From an uncultured Blautia sp. (GTDB taxonomy: Bacteria > Bacillota > Clostridia > Lachnospirales > Lachnospiraceae): DNA of 50,674 bases. The notes under the pieces were generated by a model. The model saw only the letters and a program-made list of their open reading frames with translations, was not told the DNA's origin and searched no databases. The stretch's first letter is position 1. The number at the start of each line of letters is the position of its first letter. Below, piece after piece: positions 43,675 to 50,674 of the stretch. The DNA is taken from the NCBI GenBank assembly GCA_934426285.1, contig CAKRYE010000009.1, positions 1 through 50,674 on the forward strand, written 5' to 3'. The position numbers and the translations under genes are program-made.

Positions 43675-45033
43675 ATGCAGATTATTATTGTTGGGTGTGG
43701 AAAAGTCGGCCGAACTCTTGCCGAGCAGCTACAGGAAGAAGAATCCGATATAACTCTTATTGATGTCTCTGCCAACGTGATCAACTCATTGCAGGATGAC
43801 ATTGATGCAATGGGAATTGTAGGAAACGGTGCCAGCATCAATACGCTTATGGAAGCCGGGGTTGACAAGGCAGACATTCTCATTGCAGTGACTGGCTCTG
43901 ACGAAATGAATCTTCTTTGCTGTCTGATCGCCCAGAAAACAGGACACTGCCAGACAATTGCCAGAGTCCGCAATCCAATTTACGGCAATGAGATCAGCTT
44001 TATCAAAAAGCGTCTCGGTGTAAACATGATCATTAATCCGGAACTGGCAGCAGCCCAGGAAATTTCCCGTCTGCTCCGTTTCCCCTCTGCCATTAAGATC
44101 GATACCTTTTCCAGAGGACGGGTAGAGCTTTTGAAATTCAAGGTGCTGCCTGAGTTTGGGCTGGATGGTATGACGATTTCGCGCATTACAGAGACACTCA
44201 AATGCGATGTGCTTTTCTGTGCCGTTGAAAGCAAGGATCAGGTTTCTATCCCAGGCGGTAATCATATGATCCACAACGGAGACAACGTTTCTATTCTTGC
44301 TTCTCCGGTAAATGCAGCTGCCTTTTTCAAAAAAATCGGACTGAAGACCCATCAGGTGAAAAATGCTATCATCGTAGGTGGTGGTACGATCTCCTACTAT
44401 CTGGCCAAGGCATTGCTTGACATGAATATTTCCGTAAAAATCATTGAGCAGAATACAGCTCGCTGCGAAACCCTGAGTGATCTGCTTCCCAGTGCCACTA
44501 TTATCAATGGTGACGGAACCAACCGCAGCCTTCTCATGGAGGAAGGTCTGCCCCAGACTGAAGCTTTTGTGTCTCTTACCAATCTGGATGAGGAAAATGT
44601 TTTTCTTGCACTGTTTGCCAAAACGATTTCCAACGCCAAGCTGGTAGCCAAGGTTAACCGTCTTGCTTTTGACGATGTTATTGACAATCTGGATATTGGA
44701 AGTGTGATCTATCCCAAATATATCACTTCTGACAGGATTCTGCAGTATGTACGTGCCATGCAGAACAGTATCGGAAGTAATGTAGAAACACTTTATCATA
44801 TTCTGGACAATAAGGCAGAGGCTCTGGAATTTGCCATCCGTGATAATTCTCCGGTAGTTGGAATCCCGCTGTCAGAGCTGAATCTCCGCCAGAATCTTCT
44901 GGTTGGATATCTCAACCATAATGGTGTGGTAAAAATCCCCCGCGGACATGACACCATCCAGGTAGGTGATACTGTGATCATCGTAACTACCCATAAGGGA
45001 CTTCGTGATATCACAGACATTCTTGAGAAGTAA
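43675..45033 (+). CDS. trkA: Trk system potassium uptake regulatory protein TrkA
   Basis: TrkA is the cytoplasmic gating ring of the potassium channel TrkH. The ATG at 43675 is fixed by GGAGG four bases upstream; the longer frame starts inside the leader hairpin. Its 452 residues form two RCK modules. The first has GCGKVG (7-12) and a C-terminal RCK_C near 135-215, and the second Rossmann domain has AIIVGGGTISYYLAKALL from about 230. It lies 12 bases before trkH. Confidence 0.96.
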   Translation: MQIIIVGCGKVGRTLAEQLQEEESDITLIDVSANVINSLQDDIDAMGIVGNGASINTLMEAGVDKADILIAVTGSDEMNLLCCLIAQKTGHCQTIARVRNPIYGNEISFIKKRLGVNMIINPELAAAQEISRLLRFPSAIKIDTFSRGRVELLKFKVLPEFGLDGMTISRITETLKCDVLFCAVESKDQVSIPGGNHMIHNGDNVSILASPVNAAAFFKKIGLKTHQVKNAIIVGGGTISYYLAKALLDMNISVKIIEQNTARCETLSDLLPSATIINGDGTNRSLLMEEGLPQTEAFVSLTNLDEENVFLALFAKTISNAKLVAKVNRLAFDDVIDNLDIGSVIYPKYITSDRILQYVRAMQNSIGSNVETLYHILDNKAEALEFAIRDNSPVVGIPLSELNLRQNLLVGYLNHNGVVKIPRGHDTIQVGDTVIIVTTHKGLRDITDILEK

Positions 45034-45045
45034 AGGAGTCTGATC

Positions 45046-46485
45046 ATGAATTATTCTATTATTTTTTATATTATCGGATGGATACTCAAGCTGGAAGCTA
45101 TATTTATGTTTCTTCCCGGAATCACCGCTGTGATCTACGGCGAGACTTCCGGCTTTGCTTTCCTGATCACCATTATCGTCTGTCTGGCTCTTGGCATTCC
45201 ACTCACCTGGAAAAAGCCATCCAAAAAAGCATTTTACACAAAAGAAGGGTTTGTAACAGTCGCTTTAAGCTGGATTGTGCTAAGTATTATGGGAGCACTC
45301 CCTTTTATCTTCAGCGGAAGCATTCCAAACCCTGTAGATGCAATATTTGAAACTGTATCCGGTTTTACCACTACCGGAGCCAGTATTCTGGCTGATGTAG
45401 AAATCCTTCCCCATTGTGTACTGATCTGGAGAAGCTTTACACACTGGATCGGCGGTATGGGTGTTCTGGTATTTATCCTGTCTCTCCTGCCTCTGACAGG
45501 TGGTTATCATATGAACCTGATGAAAGCAGAGAGCCCGGGACCTTCTGTCAGCAAGCTGGTTCCAAAAGTACAGTCCACTGCAAAAATTCTGTATGGAATC
45601 TATTTTGTCATGACAGTGATACAGATCATTCTCCTGCTTCTTGGAGGAATGCCTCTGTTTGATTCCCTCTGTACTGCTTTTGGTACTGCAGGTACCGGAG
45701 GATTCGGTATCAAATCCGACAGCATGGCTGGATACAGCACTTACCTTCAGGTTGTAATCACTGTATTTATGATCCTGTTTGGAATTAACTTCAATGCCTA
45801 TTTCCTGCTTATTACCAGGAAATTTGCCCAGGCCTTTAAAATGGAGGAAGTCCGCTATTATCTGGGAATTATTGCAATTGCAGTATTAATCATTACCTGC
45901 AACATTTATCACATGTACGGAAGTGTATCAGAATCTCTTCAGCAGGCAGCTTTCCAGGTAGGATCCATCATCACAACTACCGGTTATGCCACAACAGACT
46001 TTAACCTGTGGCCGGAGATTTCACGTACTATACTGGTAATGCTGATGTTTGTAGGTGCCTGTGCAGGAAGTACCGGCGGTGGCATTAAGGTTTCCAGAAT
46101 CCTGATCCTTTGTAAAACGATCCGCAAGGAGCTTCATATTTTTCTGCACCCCAATGCAGTAAAAAAAATAAAGATGGATGGCAAAGTCATTCCTCATGAA
46201 GTGCTTCGCTCTACCAATATCTTTATAATTGTTTATATGCTGATCTTTGCCGGATCTATCTTCCTGATTGCCTTTGATGACTTTGACCTGATCACAAACT
46301 TTACTGCAGTTACAGCCACCTTTAACAACATCGGTCCTGGTCTGGAGCTGGTAGGTCCTACCGGAAACTTCGGAATGTTTTCCTGGTTTTCCAAAATCGT
46401 CCTCACTTTTGATATGCTGGCAGGCCGACTGGAAATTTTCCCATTACTGCTGCTGTTTGTAAGGGATACCTGGAAAAAATTCTAA
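45046..46485 (+). CDS. trkH: Trk-type potassium uptake channel TrkH
   Basis: TrkH is the membrane ion-conducting subunit. The 479 residues hold about ten membrane segments in four M1-P-M2-like repeats, with selectivity-filter regions including SGFTTTGAS, GTAGTGGFG, ITTTGYATTDF and FNNIGPG. A GGAG site sits upstream of the ATG. It is followed by hairpins at 46571-46663. Confidence 0.96.
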   Translation: MNYSIIFYIIGWILKLEAIFMFLPGITAVIYGETSGFAFLITIIVCLALGIPLTWKKPSKKAFYTKEGFVTVALSWIVLSIMGALPFIFSGSIPNPVDAIFETVSGFTTTGASILADVEILPHCVLIWRSFTHWIGGMGVLVFILSLLPLTGGYHMNLMKAESPGPSVSKLVPKVQSTAKILYGIYFVMTVIQIILLLLGGMPLFDSLCTAFGTAGTGGFGIKSDSMAGYSTYLQVVITVFMILFGINFNAYFLLITRKFAQAFKMEEVRYYLGIIAIAVLIITCNIYHMYGSVSESLQQAAFQVGSIITTTGYATTDFNLWPEISRTILVMLMFVGACAGSTGGGIKVSRILILCKTIRKELHIFLHPNAVKKIKMDGKVIPHEVLRSTNIFIIVYMLIFAGSIFLIAFDDFDLITNFTAVTATFNNIGPGLELVGPTGNFGMFSWFSKIVLTFDMLAGRLEIFPLLLLFVRDTWKKF

Positions 46486-46570
46486 GGCTCAAAGAAATAT
46501 ATCTCTAAATTTATTTTATCTTTTACATTTTGTTCATATATTATCCATATTTATTGGGTATAGTATCAGT

Positions 46571-46594
46571 AAGAAAGATAACTATATCTTTCTT
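46571..46594 (+). terminator. Perfect 10-bp hairpin after trkH
   Basis: AAGAAAGATA (46571-46580) and TATCTTTCTT (46585-46594) with a 4-base loop, followed by an AT-rich stretch with interrupted T-runs. It is a probable weak terminator for trkH, about 85 bases beyond the stop codon. Confidence 0.5.
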
Positions 46595-46619
46595 ATAAAT
46601 ATTTTTCTTTTTCATACGC

Positions 46620-46665
46620 GCCGGTACGTAAGTACCGGCCTCCTTCCATTTATGGGAGTTTTTTT
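46620..46665 (+). terminator. GC-rich hairpin plus CTCC/GGAG stem and T-run
   Basis: GCCGGTAC (46620-46627) and GTACCGGC (46632-46639) form a perfect 8-bp stem. It is followed by CTCC...GGAG and seven or more Ts to 46665, next to the stop of the convergent radical SAM gene. It could terminate plus-strand transcription of trkH. Confidence 0.6.
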
Positions 46666-47596
46666 ATTTTCTGCCAACTCCCTCATAATCAAATGCCGGG
46701 ATAAAGCTCTCCCTGGCAGTCTCACCTTCCTGAAAAAAGCCATTTTCTATTCCAAGTTCCAGTGCTGCATTCAATACCTTTTCATATTCTCTTTCTGTTA
46801 CCCTGCGGTTTAATTCCCTGTATTTCTCCTGCTCATAAACCGGTGTATACTGGTTCATAATACTGATATAAATCTGCGTTCCAAATGCACGCTGTAAATG
46901 CTTCAATACCTGAATGGAATTTCTGGTATGTCCCGGCAGGATCAAATGCCTCACAATGGTTCCTTTTTTAATATATCCTTCCTCATCAAAAACAACCGGA
47001 CCTGTCTGACGCACCATCTCTGCAAGTGCATTTCCTACAATTTCAGGATAATCCGCTGCATGTGAAAACTGCTGTGCCAGCAAAGGATCTGCATATTTAT
47101 AATCAGGCAGATAAACATCTACATACCCCTCCAGAAGCTTTAAGGTTTTCACCTTCTCATAACCACTGGAATTATACACCACAGGCAATCCCATTCCCTG
47201 TTCTCCTGCTATATCCAAAGCCGCAGTAATCTGAGGCACATAATGGGCTCCTGTAACCAGATTGATGTTTGCTGCTCCCTTTTCCTGAAGCTCCAGAAAA
47301 ATTTCAGCCAGCCGTTTTACGTCAATCTCACAGCCATCCTTTCCAATGGCAATCTCACGGTTCTGGCAAAAGCAGCACCGCAGCCCACAGCCAGTAAAAA
47401 ACACTGCCCCTGAGCCTTTGCTTCCTGAAATGCAGGGTTCCTCCCACATATGCAAAGCAGCCCGCGCTGCATAGATTTTATCCGTCATCCCACAGTATCC
47501 TGTCCTGCCTGCCATTCTGTCCGCATGACAATTTCTGGGGCACAGAGTACAGTCTTTCATATATTTTTCTATTTCATCTGTTTTTTTCTGCATCAT
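46664..47596 (-). CDS. Radical SAM protein, PflA-like
   Basis: The 310-residue protein has the SAM-cleaving cluster motif GCGLRCCFCQN (CxxxCxxC, about residues 69-79), preceded by a Cys-rich N-terminus (CTLCPRNCHADRMAGRTGYCG, about 17-37). This is the pattern of the pyruvate formate-lyase activating enzyme-like family (COG1313-type), whose substrates are mostly unknown. The start has only a weak GGAATGAA region upstream. It is downstream of sigE in the same direction, with an 80-base gap showing no clear terminator. Confidence 0.88.
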   Translation of the reverse strand: MMQKKTDEIEKYMKDCTLCPRNCHADRMAGRTGYCGMTDKIYAARAALHMWEEPCISGSKGSGAVFFTGCGLRCCFCQNREIAIGKDGCEIDVKRLAEIFLELQEKGAANINLVTGAHYVPQITAALDIAGEQGMGLPVVYNSSGYEKVKTLKLLEGYVDVYLPDYKYADPLLAQQFSHAADYPEIVGNALAEMVRQTGPVVFDEEGYIKKGTIVRHLILPGHTRNSIQVLKHLQRAFGTQIYISIMNQYTPVYEQEKYRELNRRVTEREYEKVLNAALELGIENGFFQEGETARESFIPAFDYEGVGRK

Positions 47597-47675
47597 CTGT
47601 TTGATTCATTCCGTTTCTCTTTCTTATTTGTCAGCCATAGCTTACTGTAAATTTTCTTTTCCGTCAAGAGGGGCT

Positions 47676-48386
47676 TCATTCATATTTTACGATTTCCTTT
47701 TTCAGTCTTTTCATAATTCTTTTCTCCAATCTGGAAATATAAGACTGAGAAATCCCCAGCAGATCAGCTACCTCTTTCTGTGTCTGTTCCTTGCTGTCCC
47801 TGCTTCCGATTCCAAATCTCAGCCTTACGATTGTCTGCTCTCTGTCAGACAATTTTCCAATGGCCTTTGTCAGCAGAGAAATCTCCGCTTCATCCTCCAG
47901 ACGTCTGGATATCACGTCCTCGTCCGTTCCCAGAATATCTGACAGAAGGAGTTCATTGCCATCCCAGTCTACATTCAGTGGTTCATCAATGGAAACCTCC
48001 ATTTTGGTCTTGCTGTTTCTGCGCAGATACATCAGGATTTCATTTTCAATACATCGGGATGCATAGGTTGCCAGTTTAATGTTTTTCACAGGATTGAAGG
48101 TATTGATCGCCTTGATCAGGCCTATGGTTCCAATAGAGATCAGATCCTCCACTCCTACCCCGGTATTGTCAAACTTCTTTGCAATATAAACAACCAGCCG
48201 GAGATTGTGTTCGATCAGAACAGATCTGGCCTCCTCCTTCTGGTCTGTTCCCAGTTTACCCAACACAAATGCTTCCCTCTTGGGATCCAAAGGTGCAGGC
48301 AGCACATCATTTCCCCCTATATAAAAAATATCCCCTGACCGGTTCATTACCATTCTTGATACAAACTGAACTGGATAACAACTCAT
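47676..48386 (-). CDS. sigE: Sporulation sigma factor E (pro-sigma E)
   Basis: Sigma E is the first mother-cell sigma factor. The 236 residues match it from YIGG (about 22) onwards, with region 2 ([26 protein letters not shown]), the [22 protein letters not shown] block and region 4 ([20 protein letters not shown]). The ATG has GGAGGGGG six bases upstream. The pro-sequence before FYIGG is only about 20 residues and lacks the basic amphipathic helix of Bacillus. It is 13 bases after spoIIGA, its processing enzyme. Confidence 0.96.
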   Translation of the reverse strand: MSCYPVQFVSRMVMNRSGDIFYIGGNDVLPAPLDPKREAFVLGKLGTDQKEEARSVLIEHNLRLVVYIAKKFDNTGVGVEDLISIGTIGLIKAINTFNPVKNIKLATYASRCIENEILMYLRRNSKTKMEVSIDEPLNVDWDGNELLLSDILGTDEDVISRRLEDEAEISLLTKAIGKLSDREQTIVRLRFGIGSRDSKEQTQKEVADLLGISQSYISRLEKRIMKRLKKEIVKYE

Positions 48387-48399
48387 AATAATCCCCCTC

Positions 48400-49248
48400 C
48401 TACTGTAGTAATCTGGAATTTAAAAGTACTTCATATTCCTTACCAAAAGCGGAGGGTTCAAAAGGAAATGCAAACACAGGACTTTCTATCTGAACCACTT
48501 CTGCTGCGGTCTGAACACAAAGCTTCTCCAGTGTGACCGCCAGAAGCATTCCCTTTTCCCTGTCAATTCCCCGATAGGAAATCAGATGTGGATGAAGCCC
48601 TGCGATCTCAGTATCTTGCAGCTCTTCTGGTTTCTCCTGCAGGTTCCTTAACTGATCTGCTGCTTTTTCTGACAATATCTGTTCCAGAATTTCCGGTTTT
48701 CCAATAGAAACCGGTTTTCCTGTTACAGAATCCATCAAAAGATTTCCCGAATCGTAAAATCCATAAAAAGAAAATGTTTTCCCCTGATAGGACAGGGTAA
48801 GAGGATATACATTTTTCATCCGTATTTTTATGGAATCCTGCAGATAGGACCATGCAGTAAGCAAAAGCCAGGTCACTGTTCCAAGAAGCAAAAAGGTTTT
48901 CATGGTAAGATTCCCATGATCTGCAGTCTCCCAAAAGCCTCCACACAGAAAAGCAGCCAGATACAATGTCAGCACCGATTTTACAAGGAGACTTCCCTTT
49001 TTCAGTCCACATCCCAAAATCAGCATTCCTGTTCCACAGGCTCCGTGAAGGAGTATAAATGCCGGCGGGAACAATTCAAAAGGGATACAAAGAATCAAAC
49101 TGGAAAACAATGCCCCAAGAAAAGCTCCCAGCAATGTTCTGAAAAAGCTTTTTCTGCATCGGAATACCCTTCCAACAAACCAGAGAAGGATATAATCCAT
49201 CAGAAGATTCGTTAAAAAAACTACATCTATGTATACTTCATAATGCAT
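48400..49248 (-). CDS. spoIIGA: Pro-sigma E processing peptidase SpoIIGA
   Basis: SpoIIGA is a membrane aspartic protease that cleaves pro-sigma E in the mother cell after a signal from SpoIIR. Five membrane segments (about 7-25, 38-55, 62-80, 89-105, 117-135) precede the protease domain with the catalytic Asp166 in FYDSGN and a Q..L..I region after. A GGAAGGAG site lies before the ATG. Operon order spoIIGA-sigE is conserved. Confidence 0.95.
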   Translation of the reverse strand: MHYEVYIDVVFLTNLLMDYILLWFVGRVFRCRKSFFRTLLGAFLGALFSSLILCIPFELFPPAFILLHGACGTGMLILGCGLKKGSLLVKSVLTLYLAAFLCGGFWETADHGNLTMKTFLLLGTVTWLLLTAWSYLQDSIKIRMKNVYPLTLSYQGKTFSFYGFYDSGNLLMDSVTGKPVSIGKPEILEQILSEKAADQLRNLQEKPEELQDTEIAGLHPHLISYRGIDREKGMLLAVTLEKLCVQTAAEVVQIESPVFAFPFEPSAFGKEYEVLLNSRLLQ

Positions 49249-49305
49249 TCTCCTTCCCCCTGTATTCTTTTTTCTGTTAAGCCTTCCCTTTGGTAAGTGC
49301 TATTC

Positions 49306-49381
49306 ATTATAGGAGATTACCCTTGCAGATTTTGTCAAAATGGCAGAGACCAGTCTTAGAATTTATCGCAGGAATGCGACA
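49306..49381 (-). promoter_or_regulatory. spoIIG-like promoter with long spacer and candidate Spo0A boxes
   Basis: Minus-strand TTGACA (49338-49333) and TATAAT (49311-49306) are separated by 21 bp, instead of 17. The spoIIG promoter of Bacillus has a 22-bp spacer and needs phosphorylated Spo0A. Candidate 0A boxes (consensus TGNCGAA) with one mismatch each are TGTCGCA (49381-49375) and TGACAAA (49337-49331, overlapping the -35). Confidence 0.6.
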
Positions 49382-49392
49382 GAAAACGGCAT

Positions 49393-49452
49393 AAAAAAAA
49401 CAGCAGCAGCAAATCCCGGAGCATCTGCCGCTACCGTAATTTGCTGTTACTG
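49393..49452 (-). terminator. Intrinsic terminator after the YdcF-like gene
   Basis: On the minus strand a 14-base arm (49452-49439) pairs with 49414-49401 with one mismatch and one G-T pair (core CAGCAAAT/ATTTGCTG), followed by eight Ts (49400-49393). Confidence 0.85.
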
Positions 49453-49464
49453 TTTCTGATTTTT

Positions 49465-49944
49465 CTACCAGTTTCCCAAAAGCTTATCCTTTAAAATTGC
49501 CAATATTTCCCTTGGAATATAAATTAAAAGTCTCCAGGAGCTATATCTGGAAGGTATGGGATATGCTTCACGGAATCCACATTTCCGGGCTATTGCTGTA
49601 CCGCGGAATACATGAAAATTATTTGTCACTACTCCCACCGAATGATCTGCTCCGATCAGTTCTCTGCTGAAGCGCAGATTTTCTGCAGTACTGACAGAGC
49701 GTTCTTCCAGAAAAAGACGTTCCGGTGCAATTCCATTCTCTGTCAGATAATGGTACATTGCCTTAGCCTCTGTGATCAGTTCGCCTTCCCCCTGACCTCC
49801 TGACAGAACAGCTTTCGTCTCCGGATGTTCCTCCAGATACTGCAAAGCCCTTCTGGTTCGTTCCAGAAGGGCTAATGTAAGCCGGGTACCATCTACATGG
49901 GCACCCAGGACAATAATATATTCCACGTCAGGCTGCTTACGCAT
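49465..49944 (-). CDS. YdcF/SanA-like DUF218 protein lacking the membrane N-terminus
   Basis: DUF218 proteins are envelope-associated and poorly understood. I place the start at the ATG at 49944 ([15 protein letters not shown], 160 residues), overlapping the upstream SEC-C gene stop by a few bases, which suggests coupled re-initiation. The longer frame from 49998 lies inside the SEC-C gene and has no ribosome binding site. The core is complete: [39 protein letters not shown] and [18 protein letters not shown]. The N-terminal one to three membrane segments usual in Firmicute relatives are missing. Confidence 0.82.
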   Translation of the reverse strand: MRKQPDVEYIIVLGAHVDGTRLTLALLERTRRALQYLEEHPETKAVLSGGQGEGELITEAKAMYHYLTENGIAPERLFLEERSVSTAENLRFSRELIGADHSVGVVTNNFHVFRGTAIARKCGFREAYPIPSRYSSWRLLIYIPREILAILKDKLLGNW

Positions 49945-50452
49945 TTCTTCCGCAGCAGTATTTGTATTTCTTACCACTGCCACATGGACACGGATCATTA
50001 CGTCCGATCTTATGTGCTTTTACCACTGTACCGGATTTCTTCTGCTCCAGATACAGTTCTTTTCTCTTCTCAGGTGTGAAGATTGCATCCCACTGAGGCA
50101 GTTCATAGAGCCAGTCTGCTCTTGCATCTACCATATTTTTGTACAGAAGCTCTTTGTCAAAACAAAGAGATACCTTTGTATTCTCGTCCATTGTCTCAAT
50201 AGGGTTCGGAATCTTAAGACTGTCATTGATACCATCCAGGAAACCTACCATTGTGAGAACTTCCAGTCCATATTTGTCAGCCAGTTCTTTAACAGTACCG
50301 GTTACCACTTCATCCGGATTAGCAAGAAGTTTTTCATAAATACCTTTTTCAATATTAAAATAATTTGCCCAGAATCTCTGAAGTTTATTACGGTCTGCCT
50401 GCTGGTCATAGGCGATGGAACGCCACTGCTCTAAGATTGTTTTATCGCTCAT
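49937..50452 (-). CDS. SEC-C motif-containing protein
   Basis: This 171-residue protein ends with the SEC-C zinc-binding motif [19 protein letters not shown], also found at the C-terminus of SecA. The first 130 residues are helical without a recognised domain. The metal-binding tail may bind the ribosome or another partner. Function unknown. AGGATTAAGGAA lies before the ATG, with a promoter about 100 bases upstream. Confidence 0.85.
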   Translation of the reverse strand: MSDKTILEQWRSIAYDQQADRNKLQRFWANYFNIEKGIYEKLLANPDEVVTGTVKELADKYGLEVLTMVGFLDGINDSLKIPNPIETMDENTKVSLCFDKELLYKNMVDARADWLYELPQWDAIFTPEKRKELYLEQKKSGTVVKAHKIGRNDPCPCGSGKKYKYCCGRNA

Positions 50453-50529
50453 TTCCTTAATCCTCTTTTCCGTTTAGGTAATACGCCTGTGAAAGTATCT
50501 GAACGGATATATTCCCCACAAGCTTTTAT

Positions 50530-50580
50530 ATTATATCATCTTTTTTTCCAAAATACAAATCCTATTGTTTGTATTTTTGG
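50530..50580 (-). promoter_or_regulatory. Promoter of the SEC-C gene with an inverted repeat over the -35
   Basis: Minus-strand TTGTAT (50558-50553), 17 bp, TATAAT (50535-50530). The inverted repeat CCAAAATACAAA (50549-50560) and TTTGTATTTTTGG (50568-50580), with one extra T in the right arm, covers the -35 and looks like an operator. Confidence 0.55.
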
Positions 50581-50626
50581 TGAAATTTTCGTAAATAGGT
50601 TACTGTTCAGAGGTTAGCTGGACATG

Positions 50627-50674
50627 AGAAAACCAATGGTATAAACTGATAACAGTCAAATCCATCGGTTTTCT
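50627..50674. repeat. Inverted repeat at the window end
   Basis: AGAAAACCAATGG (50627-50639) and CCATCGGTTTTCT (50662-50674) pair over 13 bases with one G-T pair or mismatch around a 22-base loop. It is cut by the window edge, so its extent and role are unknown. Confidence 0.45.

Noticed and set aside
43786..44799. 337-residue minus-strand ORF across trkA
   Set aside because: It is antisense to a clear TrkA with both RCK domains, and its composition is Cys/His/Asn-rich shadow type.
1..50674. rRNA and tRNA genes
   Set aside because: No tRNA-like cloverleaf or rRNA sequence was recognised by eye in any intergenic gap; a tRNAscan run could confirm.

Overview
The window looks like a spore-forming, low-to-mid GC Firmicute of the Lachnospiraceae type (Blautia/Ruminococcus/Dorea-like). 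The grounds are a complete spoIIIA operon, spoIIGA-sigE, cotJABC, a class Clostridia-style fab/acc gene order, ArgR-RecN-SpoIVB synteny and strong AGGAGG ribosome binding sites. Almost every gene is on the minus strand. The genus is inferred from gene order and protein style, not from a database search.

Layout. (1) 1-4702: the end of an integrated, visibly more AT-rich element. It carries a plasmid-type maintenance module (ParA, ParB, a RepA_N initiator with five 54-bp-spaced iterons inside its gene), a small protein beside the junction, another small protein and a secreted protein. (2) 4643-5791: spoIVB, cut by that element. Homology stops at residue 363, one codon before the catalytic serine of the conserved GMSGSP motif; the rest of the gene, and the spo0A gene that normally follows it, are not in the window. 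(3) 5887-16635: the conserved housekeeping run recN, argR, nadK, tlyA, dxs, ispA, xseB, xseA, nusB, asp23, prfC. (4) 16754-21662: spoIIIAH to spoIIIAA, the feeding-tube operon of engulfed forespores. (5) 21702-26688: an unknown membrane-anchored protein, a phosphopantetheinyl transferase, a UvrD/PcrA-type helicase and gltX. (6) 26731-27061: a terminator and a large imperfect palindrome that looks like a mobile repeat. (7) 27116-34672: fatty acid synthesis genes acpP / fabD-fabG-fabF-accB-fabZ-accC-accDA, with a fused AccD-AccA and two FabT-like operators, but without fabH or fabK. (8) ftsW; then a TetR-controlled MMPL transporter plus a giant heptad-repeat exported protein. (9) cotJA-cotJB-cotJC (spore coat, manganese catalase). 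(10) trkA-trkH potassium uptake with a hairpin leader. (11) A PflA-like radical SAM protein, sigE and spoIIGA with a spoIIG-like long-spacer promoter. (12) A YdcF-like protein and a SEC-C protein.

How it fits together. Many genes belong to the sporulation programme: SpoIIGA processes pro-sigma E, sigma E drives spoIIIA, the SpoIIIA channel supports sigma G in the forespore, and SpoIVB normally signals back to switch on sigma K. The most interesting feature is that the signalling protease SpoIVB is interrupted exactly at its active site by an element with its own replication and partition genes. This is either a sporulation-blocking insertion or a skin-like element that must excise to rebuild the gene. 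Because SpoIVB acts in the forespore, whose DNA is inherited, the rep/par module would be a logical way for such an element to survive excision. That last point is a hypothesis.
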